NCBI RefSeq assembly: GCF_029581275.1
Contig: NZ_CP120742.1
Location: 6,262,501 to 6,326,500 of the forward strand
DNA: 64,000 bases
Direction: 5' to 3'
Source: Micromonospora sp. WMMD1155
GTDB lineage: Bacteria; Actinomycetota; Actinomycetes; Mycobacteriales; Micromonosporaceae
The notes under the pieces are model-generated. The model had not been told where the DNA came from. It saw only the letters and a list, made by a program, of their open reading frames with translations, and did no database searches. A program made the translations under genes and the position numbers. This document shows, one piece after another, positions 11,264 through 19,688 of this stretch; positions within the stretch are counted from its first letter, which is position 1; every line of letters starts with the position of its first letter.

Positions 11264-11347
11264 GATGTCCGCGCACCGAGCGCTACTGTCGCCTGACGCT
11301 CGCCATGACCTCTCCGCCGCGAGGCGGTGCCCCCGGAGGTGACCCCC

Positions 11348-11749
11348 GTGAACGTGCCGCTCTGGGCGATCCAGATCCTGCTCGCCGCCGTTTTCGCCGG
11401 TGCCGGCCTGGCCAAGCTGACCCAACCCAAGGAGAAGCTGCGCGACCGGATGGGCTGGGTCGATCCGGTCCCGCCGTCGCAGGTGAAGGCACTCGGCTTC
11501 GTCGAGGTGCTGGCCGCCGTCGGGCTGGTGCTGCCCCCACTCACCGGCATCGCCACAGTGCTCACCCCACTCGCCGCCGTGGGGCTCGTCATCGTCATGA
11601 TCGGCGGCATCCTGGTGCACCGGCGCGACATGAAGGCGCACACCGGTGACCGACGCAAGCTGGAGATCCAGGGTGCGATCACCTGCGCGGTGTTGCTGGT
11701 CCTCGCCGCCGTGGTGGCCTGGGGACGCTTCGGCCCGTACTCCTTCTGA
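11348..11749 (+). CDS. DoxX-family membrane protein
   Basis: A 133-residue protein with four membrane helices. The first segment (LLAAVFAGAGLAKLTQPKEKL) is the DoxX signature. The GTG at 11348 is chosen because GGAGGTG lies seven bases upstream and the first helix follows at once; an earlier in-frame start would only add a few polar residues. Function in this family is poorly known (links to redox and thiol stress in mycobacteria). It converges on the DEAD-box helicase gene. Confidence 0.82.
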   Translation: MNVPLWAIQILLAAVFAGAGLAKLTQPKEKLRDRMGWVDPVPPSQVKALGFVEVLAAVGLVLPPLTGIATVLTPLAAVGLVIVMIGGILVHRRDMKAHTGDRRKLEIQGAITCAVLLVLAAVVAWGRFGPYSF

Positions 11750-11755
11750 CGGCTA

Positions 11756-11790
11756 CGCCGGCGACCGTCGTACCCCGGCGGTCGCCGGCG
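11756..11790. terminator. Bidirectional terminator between convergent genes
   Basis: Inverted repeat with 12-base arms (CGCCGGCGACCG and its complement) between the stops of the DoxX and helicase genes, so it can serve both. Confidence 0.75.
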
Positions 11791-11796
11791 ACGTGT

Positions 11797-13530
11797 TCAG
11801 CGGTCGTCGCGTCCGCGGTCGCGGCGCACCGTCGCCTTGCGGCCCTTGATCGTGCTCTGGCGCAGCCCGGAGATCACCTCGTCGGCCACCCCCTGCGGCA
11901 CCTCCACCAGGGAGAACCGGTCGGCGATCTCGATCGAGCCGATGTCCCGACCACGGATCCCGGTCTCGCCGGTGATGGCGCCGACCAGGTCCTGCGGGCG
12001 TACTCCCGCGCGCCGGCCCAGGCCGACGAAGACCTGGACGGTGTTGCCGCCACCGGAACGCGGCCGACCACCGCCACGCCGATCGCCGCCCCGGCCCCCG
12101 GACTCCGGCCGACCCTCGCGGGGACCGCGCACCGGGACCTGCGGGATCTCCTCCTCGTCGTCGGAGCCCGGCGAGGTGACCTCGTGGGCCAGCTTCACCG
12201 CGGCGAGGGCGACCTCCATCAGGTCGAACTCGTCGGTGAGCGTCTCCACGATCACCCGGTACGGGTCGAGGTCGTCCTCCAGCAGGCTCTCCCGCAACGC
12301 CGCCTGGGTCAGCTCCAACCGGCGGGTCCGCATGTCCGCCACGGTGGGGATCTTGTCGATGATGATCCGCTGGCCGGTCACCCGCTCGATCGTCTTGAGC
12401 ATCCGGTGTTCGCGCGGCTCGGCGAGGGTGATCGCCACGCCCTCGCGGCCGGCCCGACCCACCCGGCCGATGCGGTGCACGTACGACTCCGGGGCGGACG
12501 GCACGTCGTAGTTGACGACGTGGGTGAGCTGCTCGACGTCCAGCCCGCGAGCCGCCACGTCGGTGGCCACCAGCAGGTCGGCGGTGCCCGCCCGCAGTCG
12601 CCCCATCACCCGGTCGCGCTGCTCCTGGCTCATGCCACCGTGCAACGCCTCGGAGCGGTAGCCCCGGCCGTTCATCGTCTCGGTCAGCCGGTCGACCTCC
12701 TCGCGGCTGCGGCAGAACACGATCGCGGCGGTCGGCGACTCCACGTCCAGCACCCGACCCAGCGCGGCCGGTTTGTGCGCCCGGGTGACGATGTACGCGC
12801 TCTGCCGCACCCGGGGCGCCTCACCCGCGACCGGCTGCTCCCGACCGATCTCGATCCGGACCGGGTCGCTGAGGTGCTGCCGGGCCATGCCGTCGATGCG
12901 CGAGGGCATGGTGGCCGAGAAGAGCACCGTCTGACGCTGCGTCGGGGCGTGTTCCAGGATCGCCTCGATGTCCTCCGCGAAGCCCATGTCGAGCATCTCG
13001 TCGGCCTCGTCGAGCACGACAGTGGTCAGCCCACCGAGGCGCAGGGTGCCCCGGGCGATGTGGTCGAGGGCGCGCCCCGGGGTGGCCACCACCACGTCCA
13101 CGCCGCTGTCGAGTGCCCGCAGCTGCCGTCCGATCGGCTGCCCACCGTAGATCGGCAGCACCCGGGCGCCCAGGTCCTTGCCGTAGCGGTGGAACGCCTC
13201 GGAGACCTGCACCGCCAGCTCACGGGTCGGCACCAGCACCAGCGCGACCGGGTCACCGCCGCGACGGTGGGCCGTCATGAGGTTCAGCAGCGGAAGCGCG
13301 AACGCCGCCGTCTTGCCGGTGCCGGTGGCCGCCTGACCCAACAGGTCCCGACCCTTCAGCAGCGGTGGGATCGCCTCCCGCTGGATGGGCGTCGGCTCCT
13401 CGTAGCCGAGGGCGGACAGCGCGCCCAACAGTTCGGCGCGCAGGCCGAGCTCGGTGAAGGCGTTCACCTCGTCGGTGCCGGCGGGGGTGGCGTCGGACGG
13501 TGCGTCGTGCTGTACAGGTGCGGAACTCAT
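11797..13530 (-). CDS. DEAD-box ATP-dependent RNA helicase, DeaD/CsdA type
   Basis: A 577-residue helicase with all core motifs: Q motif (PTPIQREAI), motif I (AATGTGKT), Ia (PTRELA), II (LDEADEML), III (SAT) and VI (HRIGRVGRAG). After the helicase core there is an acidic and then Gly/Arg-rich linker (about residues 440-490), followed by a DbpA/CsdA-type RNA-binding domain (VQVFVGLGRRAGVRPQDLVG, ending SLVEVPQG). It probably remodels rRNA or mRNA, for example in ribosome assembly or cold adaptation. It is preceded by a long inverted repeat at 13611-13690. Confidence 0.93.
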   Translation of the reverse strand: MSSAPVQHDAPSDATPAGTDEVNAFTELGLRAELLGALSALGYEEPTPIQREAIPPLLKGRDLLGQAATGTGKTAAFALPLLNLMTAHRRGGDPVALVLVPTRELAVQVSEAFHRYGKDLGARVLPIYGGQPIGRQLRALDSGVDVVVATPGRALDHIARGTLRLGGLTTVVLDEADEMLDMGFAEDIEAILEHAPTQRQTVLFSATMPSRIDGMARQHLSDPVRIEIGREQPVAGEAPRVRQSAYIVTRAHKPAALGRVLDVESPTAAIVFCRSREEVDRLTETMNGRGYRSEALHGGMSQEQRDRVMGRLRAGTADLLVATDVAARGLDVEQLTHVVNYDVPSAPESYVHRIGRVGRAGREGVAITLAEPREHRMLKTIERVTGQRIIIDKIPTVADMRTRRLELTQAALRESLLEDDLDPYRVIVETLTDEFDLMEVALAAVKLAHEVTSPGSDDEEEIPQVPVRGPREGRPESGGRGGDRRGGGRPRSGGGNTVQVFVGLGRRAGVRPQDLVGAITGETGIRGRDIGSIEIADRFSLVEVPQGVADEVISGLRQSTIKGRKATVRRDRGRDDR

Positions 13531-13610
13531 GCGCCAAGCCTTTCATCACGCCGTCCGGGCCGCTGCGCCGACCGCCACAAGAGCGCGGCCACTGCGCGCC
13601 ACCGCCGCCA

Positions 13611-13690
13611 CAAGATCCACGCAACATCGGTGAAACTGCTGCCTCCGCGACGCCTGAGGCAGCAGTTTCAGCGATGTTGTGCGGATCTTG
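13611..13690. repeat. Intergenic palindrome with 35-base arms
   Basis: Arms 13611-13645 and 13656-13690 match in 32 of 35 positions around a 10-base loop, with CAAGATC outer ends. It lies between the stop of the membrane protein gene (13718, minus) and the start of the helicase gene (13530, minus). It could terminate the upstream gene, but it is longer than a normal terminator and carries three mismatched pairs, so it may be a mobile or repeated palindrome. Confidence 0.85.
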
Positions 13691-13717
13691 CCCCTCCGCC
13701 CCCGGACGGGCGGAACG

Positions 13718-14590
13718 TCAGACGGCGCCGCTCAGGATCGCCAGGATCATGATGCCTGCCAGCGTCGTGTCGAGCACCGCGCACCCCTCGGTGTACCAGC
13801 GCGGCACCACCCGTCCGGTGCGGTGATGGGCCAGGTCCCACCCGGCGTGCGCCAGCCAACCGAGCGCCACCAGCCACTCGGCGGTCCGACCACCTATGGT
13901 CACCGCGACCAGTGTCACCGCGACCCAGACGGCGAGACCGACCAGATGGGTGGCGAGCACGCCCGGCCCGTGCAGTGTGCGTCGGACCATGCCGATCAGC
14001 AGGTATCCGCCGGGCAGCACCAGCATCGTCCACGGGCTGAGCACCGTCGGGTCGACCCACATGTCCACCGTCACCAGCAGCGCCAGCCCGGTAGGCCAGC
14101 GGTGGGCGAGCGCCACCACGGCCGGGTGCCGACGGATCACCGCCGGCGACTCGTGCCGATGCCGCACCGCCACCAGCACCATCGCCGGCACCATCAGCAG
14201 GTGACCGCCGAGCAGCAGGGCGTCGGCGTCGAGCAGACCCGTCCAGTACGGCACGAACAGCAGCAGGAACGGCACGTACATCGCCGCGGCCATCTCGCCG
14301 ACACCACGCCAGTGGTGCGCCCGGTAGCGCATCCACACCGTCATCCCGACTGTCATGTTCGTGGCCATCACCAGCGCGGCCACCTCCGGCCGACCCAGCG
14401 TCCCGGTGAGCCCGAGCGGGGCGCCGGCGGCGTCCCACAGCGGCCCGAGCAGCAGCATCCCGACGACCATCGCCAACGCCATCTCGGCGAGATGCCACCA
14501 CAGCCGCCGCGTGCCGGTGCCGGGTGGTGCCGGCAGCGGCCCAGGCGGTGGTACGACAGTGCTGTCCGCGTACCCCCGTGTGTTCTCCAT
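13718..14590 (-). CDS. Polytopic membrane protein of unknown function
   Basis: A 290-residue protein with a polar Pro-rich N-terminus (about 28 residues) and roughly eight membrane helices. Visible pieces include GMLLLGPLW near the start, a His/Arg-rich loop RYRAHHWRGVGEMAAAMY, and RHRHESP. I do not recognise the family. It is divergent from the DesK-like kinase gene at 14722 and could be one of its targets, but only position suggests that. Confidence 0.75.
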   Translation of the reverse strand: MENTRGYADSTVVPPPGPLPAPPGTGTRRLWWHLAEMALAMVVGMLLLGPLWDAAGAPLGLTGTLGRPEVAALVMATNMTVGMTVWMRYRAHHWRGVGEMAAAMYVPFLLLFVPYWTGLLDADALLLGGHLLMVPAMVLVAVRHRHESPAVIRRHPAVVALAHRWPTGLALLVTVDMWVDPTVLSPWTMLVLPGGYLLIGMVRRTLHGPGVLATHLVGLAVWVAVTLVAVTIGGRTAEWLVALGWLAHAGWDLAHHRTGRVVPRWYTEGCAVLDTTLAGIMILAILSGAV

Positions 14591-14709
14591 GCCCTGACCC
14601 TGCCGGTGTCCCGGCTCGGTGGGCAGGCGCGTCCGTCACCGGGTTCCCGTGCGCGGTGCACGGTTCGACAGTGACGATTCGCATGGGTGGACCGGTCGGC
14701 GCGCGGTCC

Positions 14710-14715
14710 TAGGAT
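14710..14715 (+). promoter_or_regulatory. -10 element of a leaderless promoter
   Basis: TAGGAT six bases before the GTG at 14722. This spacing places the transcription start at or next to the start codon. Confidence 0.6.
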
Positions 14716-14721
14716 CGACGC

Positions 14722-15876
14722 GTGACGAGCGAGGCGGTGACTCCCCGGGCCGACCGCCGGCTGCTCCGGGCGCGGCAGGCGACGTTGCTGTCGCTGGCCC
14801 TCGGGATGTGGGCGACCGTCCTGCTGCCGACGGTCGGCCTGACCCGGGAGCCGGACGCCGGCCGCGTCGCGCTCGGCGTGGTCGGCATCCTCGCCTTCGC
14901 GGCCACCCAGACCGCGGTGTCGTACGCGGCGGTCACCCCCTGGCTCGCGCAGCGGTGGCGACGCCGTGCCCAGGTCGGCCTGGTCGTCGTGGCGCTGCTG
15001 ACCGTGCCGTTGGTGGCACCGGTCGCGGCCGGGAGCTGGCCGACCTGGGCGTGGCTCGGCGCCTCCCTGGTCGGGATGGCTCCCCTGGTGGTGCGCCTCC
15101 CCGGCGCGTTGGCGGTCACCGCCGGCGTCCTCCTGGTGTCGGCGGCGGTGGCCTGGTGGACCGGCGGCCCGGTCGGGCGGTCCCTGGCCGTGACGGGCGG
15201 GGTCGGGGTGGGCGTGGCGGCGGTCAACCGGTTCCAGGTGTGGTTCTGGGACCTGCTGGTGGAGGCCCGGCAGGGCCAGGCCGCCCAGGCCCGGCTGGCC
15301 GCCGCCGAGGAGAGGCTGCGCTTCGCCCGGGAGGTGCACGACCTGCTGGGGCACGGCCTCACCGTGATCGCGTTGAAGGCCGAACTCGCCGCGCGGCTCG
15401 CCCCGGTCGACCCGGTTCGGGCTGGTCGGGAGGCCGCCGAGGTGCAGCGCCTCGCCGCGTCCGCGCTCGGCGAGGTCCGCGAGAGTGTGCACGGTTACCG
15501 TGCTGTCGACCTCGGTGAGCAGGTGGTCGCCGTGGCGGAGGTGCTCCGCTCCTGCGGGGTGCGCTGCACGGTGCCCCCGGCGCCCGTGGACCTGCCGCAG
15601 CCGGCCGCCAGCGAGCTGGCGGCGGTGCTGCGTGAGGCGAGCACCAACGTGTTGCGCCACAGCCGCGCCGAATGGTGCCGGATCCACATCGACCGGGAGA
15701 GGGACGTGGCCAGGATGACGGTGACCAACGACGGTGCCGACGACGGCGGCCCGGACGAGCACAGCCACGGCCTGCGGGGCCTGGCCGACCGGCTCGCCGC
15801 GGCCGGTGGAGAGCTGCGGGTCCGCCGCCAGGACGCGGTGTTCACACTCGAGGCCACCGTGCCGGTGCCGTCGTGA
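14722..15876 (+). CDS. DesK-like membrane sensor histidine kinase
   Basis: A 384-residue kinase of the NarL/DesK class. Residues 20-165 contain about five membrane helices. A short coiled segment leads to the HisKA_3 box FAREVHDLLGHGLTVI, with the phospho-acceptor His near residue 211. A compact ATPase domain follows, with N box REASTNVLRHS and G box HSHGLRGLADRL. GTG is used, with no ribosome-binding site but a -10 element six bases upstream, so the mRNA is probably leaderless. The regulator gene overlaps by four bases. Confidence 0.9.
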   Translation: MTSEAVTPRADRRLLRARQATLLSLALGMWATVLLPTVGLTREPDAGRVALGVVGILAFAATQTAVSYAAVTPWLAQRWRRRAQVGLVVVALLTVPLVAPVAAGSWPTWAWLGASLVGMAPLVVRLPGALAVTAGVLLVSAAVAWWTGGPVGRSLAVTGGVGVGVAAVNRFQVWFWDLLVEARQGQAAQARLAAAEERLRFAREVHDLLGHGLTVIALKAELAARLAPVDPVRAGREAAEVQRLAASALGEVRESVHGYRAVDLGEQVVAVAEVLRSCGVRCTVPPAPVDLPQPAASELAAVLREASTNVLRHSRAEWCRIHIDRERDVARMTVTNDGADDGGPDEHSHGLRGLADRLAAAGGELRVRRQDAVFTLEATVPVPS

Positions 15877-16478
15877 TCCGCGTCCTGCTGGCCGACGACG
15901 AGGACCTGATCCGGGTCGCGGTCGCCGCACTGCTCGGCCTCGAACCGGACATCGACGTGGTGGCCCAGGCCGCCGACGGGCCGACGGCGGTCACCGCGAC
16001 GATCGCGCACGGTCCGGACGTCGCGGTGGTGGACCTGGAGATGCCCGGCCTGGACGGCATCGCCGTCGCCGCCGAGTTGGCCCGCGTCCGCCCCGGGTGC
16101 GCGGTGGTCGTGTTGACCGGGCACGGCCGCCCGGGGCACCTGCGCCAGGCGTTGACCGCCGGGGCCCGGGGGTTCCTGCCCAAGGGCTCGCCCGGCGGTG
16201 CGCTCGCCGACGTCATCCGCCGCGTGCACGGCGGCGGACGGTACGTCGATCCGTCGCTGGCCGCCGACGCGCTCACCCTGCCGGCGTGCCCGCTCACGCC
16301 TCGGGAGTTGGAGACGCTGCGGCTGGCCGAGTTCGGCGCACCGGTCGCGGTGATCGCCCGCCGGGTGCACCTGTCCACCGGCACGGTCCGCAACCACCTC
16401 TCCGCGGCCGTTCAGAAACTCGGCGCGGCCGACCGGGCCGAGGCGGTCCGTGCCGCCCGGGACAACGGCTGGCTCTGA
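15873..16478 (+). CDS. DesR-like NarL-family response regulator
   Basis: A 201-residue regulator with a receiver domain (MIRVLLADDEDL; phospho-acceptor Asp54 in VVDLEMPGLDG; Lys in GFLPKGS) and a LuxR helix-turn-helix (VAVIARRVHLSTGTVRNHLS). The GTG overlaps the kinase stop as GTGA, giving tight coupling and a cognate pair. Family knowledge: DesKR systems sense membrane state. The target here is unknown. Confidence 0.92.
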   Translation: MIRVLLADDEDLIRVAVAALLGLEPDIDVVAQAADGPTAVTATIAHGPDVAVVDLEMPGLDGIAVAAELARVRPGCAVVVLTGHGRPGHLRQALTAGARGFLPKGSPGGALADVIRRVHGGGRYVDPSLAADALTLPACPLTPRELETLRLAEFGAPVAVIARRVHLSTGTVRNHLSAAVQKLGAADRAEAVRAARDNGWL

Positions 16479-16553
16479 TCCGCTCGGTCCGCGTGTCGTG
16501 GCTGCTCCGATACTTCATCCGAAACGCTGCCGATCTGCTGCCAAGATGGGCGA

Positions 16554-17753
16554 ATGGCCAGGAAAGTCGCGGCGGGTCCGGTCGACCCGGTGCGGTCCAG
16601 CGCCGTCGAACTGTTCTTCGACCTGGTCTTCATCTTCACCCTCGGCCGACTGTCGGCGACCCTGGTCGAGGGGCCCAGCCTGCTCGCCGACGCGCAGGCC
16701 GTCATCTTCCTGCTCGCCTTCTGGTGGATCTGGTACAACACCAACCTGGCCACGGACAGCCTCGACTGCGAACGACCCACGGTCCAGATCCTGATCATCT
16801 GCGTGATGCTCGGCAGCCTGTTGATGTCCATCAACGTGCCGGACGCGTTCGGTGACCAGGGCTTCGTCTTCGTGAGCGCCTACCTCGGGATCCACCTCGG
16901 TCGCACCCTGGTCATGGCTCTCTACCTGCACGGCACCCCGGCCTGGCGACGGCCGGTACGAGGGATCGTCTGGTACCTGATCTCCGGGACGGTCTGGTTC
17001 GCCGGGGCCGCGTCCGACGGTGACGAGGCGCGCGTGCTGTGGTGGGCCTTCGCGTTGGCGATCGACTACTCAGGGTCGGTGCTGGGATGGCCGGTGCCGT
17101 GGCTCGGTCGGGCGCGATCCGACGAGTGGCACCTCTCCGGTGAACACCTCGCCGAGCGCTACCGGCAGTTCATCATCCTGGCCCTCGGCGAGACGATCCT
17201 GGCCACCGGCAACTTCTACCGGCTGTCGGCGCGGGACCTGGCCGACACCACCGCATTCCTGATCACTTTCTGGACGGTCGTCTTCCTCTGGTGGACCTAC
17301 TTCTACCGCACCACGAGCAGCCTCGCCGCGAAGATCGACGGTGCGGTTGACCCGTACCGGATCAACCTGCGGGCGAGCTACACCCACCTGGTGATGGTGG
17401 CGGGCATCCTGCTCACCGGCATCGGCGGCGAACTCATGCTGAAGGAGCCCACCGGGCAGCGGTCGGCCGGCAACGTCGTGGCGATCCTGATCGGGCCGCT
17501 GACCTTCCTCGTCGGGCGGATGATCTTCGAGATCTGGGTGTTCGGCCGACTGACGAGGCACTGTCTCGCCGCCGTGGTGGCGTGTCTGATCCTGAGCCCG
17601 GTGGCGGCGCGGTTCCCGCCGCTGGCGGTGGGCCTGCTGGGGGCGGCCACCATCACCATCGTCGCCGTCTTCGACCTGACCCACCGCTCCCGGATCGCAG
17701 GCGGGGTCAACCCGGTGTCCGGCGAAGACGTCGCCCTCCGCCGTACCCGTTAG
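16554..17753 (+). CDS. Low-temperature-requirement A (LtrA) family membrane protein
   Basis: A 399-residue protein with about ten membrane helices. It starts with the family signature SSAVELFFDLVFIFTLGRLS and has the conserved central stretch FIILALGETILATG. Its length is typical. The biochemical role of LtrA proteins is not settled. A weak -10-like CAAGAT lies six bases before the ATG, and no ribosome-binding site is seen, so it may be leaderless. Confidence 0.88.
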   Translation: MARKVAAGPVDPVRSSAVELFFDLVFIFTLGRLSATLVEGPSLLADAQAVIFLLAFWWIWYNTNLATDSLDCERPTVQILIICVMLGSLLMSINVPDAFGDQGFVFVSAYLGIHLGRTLVMALYLHGTPAWRRPVRGIVWYLISGTVWFAGAASDGDEARVLWWAFALAIDYSGSVLGWPVPWLGRARSDEWHLSGEHLAERYRQFIILALGETILATGNFYRLSARDLADTTAFLITFWTVVFLWWTYFYRTTSSLAAKIDGAVDPYRINLRASYTHLVMVAGILLTGIGGELMLKEPTGQRSAGNVVAILIGPLTFLVGRMIFEIWVFGRLTRHCLAAVVACLILSPVAARFPPLAVGLLGAATITIVAVFDLTHRSRIAGGVNPVSGEDVALRRTR

Positions 17754-17756
17754 CGT
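17751..17756 (+). promoter_or_regulatory. -10 element of a leaderless promoter
   Basis: TAGCGT six bases before the GTG at 17763. It overlaps the stop codon of the LtrA gene, so the downstream gene has its own promoter. Confidence 0.5.
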
Positions 17757-17762
17757 GGGCGC

Positions 17763-18281
17763 GTGCGTACGGTGGAACTGGTCTGCTCACCCGGGTTGGA
17801 GACCGCGGTCCGGTCGACCTGGGAGCGGCTCGCTGCGGCGGGTCTGCCCAGTCTGGCTCGCAACATCCATCCGACCAACCGGCCGCACCTCACCCTCGCC
17901 GCGGTGGACGACCTTCCGCCCGGCGTCGAGCACCGACTGGGCGAGGCGTTCGACGACGCGCTGCCGGTGCCGGTGACCCTCGACCGCGTCGTGGTCCTCG
18001 ACGGCAGCGCTCCCTTGGTCTGGCTCGTCCGGCCCACGCCGGTGCTGACCGCGCTGCACGCCGCCGTCTGGGAGATCCTCGCCGACGTCGAGGGGCGACG
18101 TCCGTGGCACGCGCCCGGTGCCTGGGTGCCGCACCTGAGCCTGGCGCTGCGGTTCCGCAACGCGGACCTGCGGCTGGCCCGGGCCGTCGCGGGTGGGCAG
18201 CGACCGACGGGCTCCTTCGACGGTGCCCGCAGCTACGACGGTACGAACCGGACGGTGTCCCCGCTCACCCGGCTCGACTGA
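17763..18281 (+). CDS. 2'-5' RNA ligase / LigT-like phosphoesterase
   Basis: A 172-residue two-histidine phosphoesterase. The two HxT/S motifs, PHLTLAAV (about residue 41) and PHLSLALR (about residue 123), face each other in the bilobed fold and form the active site. Members act on 2',3'-cyclic phosphate or 2'-5' linkages in RNA or nucleotides. The substrate here is unknown. GTG start with a -10 element six bases upstream. Confidence 0.85.
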   Translation: MRTVELVCSPGLETAVRSTWERLAAAGLPSLARNIHPTNRPHLTLAAVDDLPPGVEHRLGEAFDDALPVPVTLDRVVVLDGSAPLVWLVRPTPVLTALHAAVWEILADVEGRRPWHAPGAWVPHLSLALRFRNADLRLARAVAGGQRPTGSFDGARSYDGTNRTVSPLTRLD

Positions 18282-18348
18282 GCGGGAGCGCCCCTCGAAC
18301 CCGACCCTGCCCGGTCGCCGCTCCGGTGCTCAGGGCGATGATGGCGTC

Positions 18349-18615
18349 ATGAGTGGTGCTGAGGGGCGGGGGATGGTCGAGTTGGCCGCGTTGCTGGCCG
18401 ACGGCACCCGAGCCGGGATGTGCCTCGCGCTGCTCGACGGGCGGGCGTGGACCGCCGGGGAGTTGGCCCGTCGTGCCGGGGTCGCGCCGTCCACGGCCAG
18501 CGATCACCTCACCCGGCGGGTACGCGCCGGCGGGCTCGACGCCCCGGCGGGGCTGCCGTCGTACGCCGAGGTGCAGGGGCTGACCCCGGAGCAACCGGAC
18601 GGCCCGCTCCCTTAG
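18349..18615 (+). pseudogene. Truncated ArsR-type winged-helix regulator
   Basis: An 88-residue product with a convincing ArsR-like start (MVELAALLADGTRAGMCLAL, then WTAGELARRAGVAPSTASDHL). The recognition helix should be followed by a beta wing and, in this subfamily, more than 100 further residues. Instead the frame passes through LTRRVRAGGLDAPAG and ends after SYAEVQGLTPEQPDG. No continuation is visible in another frame downstream. It looks like a remnant produced by deletion, although a short functional DNA-binding protein cannot be excluded. Confidence 0.55.
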
Positions 18616-18715
18616 GGGTAGATAGGAGGATTGTTCGGTCCGCTCCGGTCACGGCGATTACGGTGTGTTACAGGGCGAAGTACCCACTGTGGTGACCGGA
18701 GAAGGGACCCCCGTC

Positions 18716-19684
18716 ATGCGAGTGCCCAGTCGTAGTCCGGGACAGCAACCCGGTCCGCCCGTGTCACCCACCGCACCCGCGCACCGCCGACCCTCCGGCG
18801 CGGCCCCGCGCCGCCTTCCCACCGCCGACCCCGACCTGGCCGCCTACCGCGCCGCCGTGGCGGAACTGCTGGTCGAGGTGGGCGCCCTGGCCGACGCGAC
18901 CAGCACCCGGGCCCGGCAGGTGCTCATCGACGAGCGACTGCGGGAGCCGGCGCTCGCCGCGGTCCTGGACGCCACCCCGCAGGGGCTGATCGGCGCCCGC
19001 GAGACGCTGCTGCTGGAGATGGCCCGCTACCAGCCGAACGAGCGCACCTCGGCCCGTGACCTGACCGCGCTGGTCCGGATCTACCTGCTCTCGCGCATCG
19101 ACGTGCTGTGGTGGCAGGACGCTCCCACGTTCGTCACCGACGACCAGGTCAACGGCAGCGCCGAACTGGTCGACCTGGAGTGGCTGCGCCGCCGTGACCT
19201 GCTGCGCTTCCGCTACCAGGAGCAGCCCGCCACCATCCTCGGCCGGGCCGCCCGCGGTCTGCGGCGTCGACTCCGACCCGATGTCACCCCGCGCACGGCA
19301 GGGCTGCTGTTCCGCCGGGCCCGCCGAGAGGTGGTGGCGCTGCTCAACGACATCGGACGGGAGTTCGCCGCCGCCGCGCCGCCGGCCACCCCGCCGCTGT
19401 GGGTCACCAGCCTGGTCCGCAGCGCCGAACACCAGTACCGCCTGCGCCGTCTGGGCTACGCCGCGATGCTGCCCAGCGGGCACTGCCTCGGCTACTCCGT
19501 CGACGTCGAGCTGGCCTGGTTCGAGCGTTTCGGCGCCCGGGACACCCTGGCGGAGCTGCTGCTCGACCGGCAGGAGGCCGGAGAGCTGAACGTGATCGAC
19601 GAGGGGCAGGCGTGGCACCTGTGTCTCGCCCCGACCGCCCGGCGTCGCCTGCGCCGGGCGTACGAGGCCGAGATGGGGGTCTGA
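18716..19684 (+). CDS. M15/DUF5715-like predicted metallopeptidase, cytoplasmic
   Basis: A 322-residue protein without signal peptide or membrane helix. The N-terminal 35 residues are Pro/Arg-rich. Residues 40-215 are helical and not recognised. Residues 228-302 resemble the D-Ala-D-Ala peptidase fold: WVTSLVRSAEHQYRL, then SGHCLGYSVDV with candidate zinc ligands His256 and Asp263, then EGQAWHLCL with His301. The order and spacing match M15-type enzymes, but activity is inferred. GGAGAAGGG precedes the ATG. It ends four bases before the amidotransferase gene, so the two form an operon. Confidence 0.6.
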   Translation: MRVPSRSPGQQPGPPVSPTAPAHRRPSGAAPRRLPTADPDLAAYRAAVAELLVEVGALADATSTRARQVLIDERLREPALAAVLDATPQGLIGARETLLLEMARYQPNERTSARDLTALVRIYLLSRIDVLWWQDAPTFVTDDQVNGSAELVDLEWLRRRDLLRFRYQEQPATILGRAARGLRRRLRPDVTPRTAGLLFRRARREVVALLNDIGREFAAAAPPATPPLWVTSLVRSAEHQYRLRRLGYAAMLPSGHCLGYSVDVELAWFERFGARDTLAELLLDRQEAGELNVIDEGQAWHLCLAPTARRRLRRAYEAEMGV

Positions 19685-19688
19685 CCCG

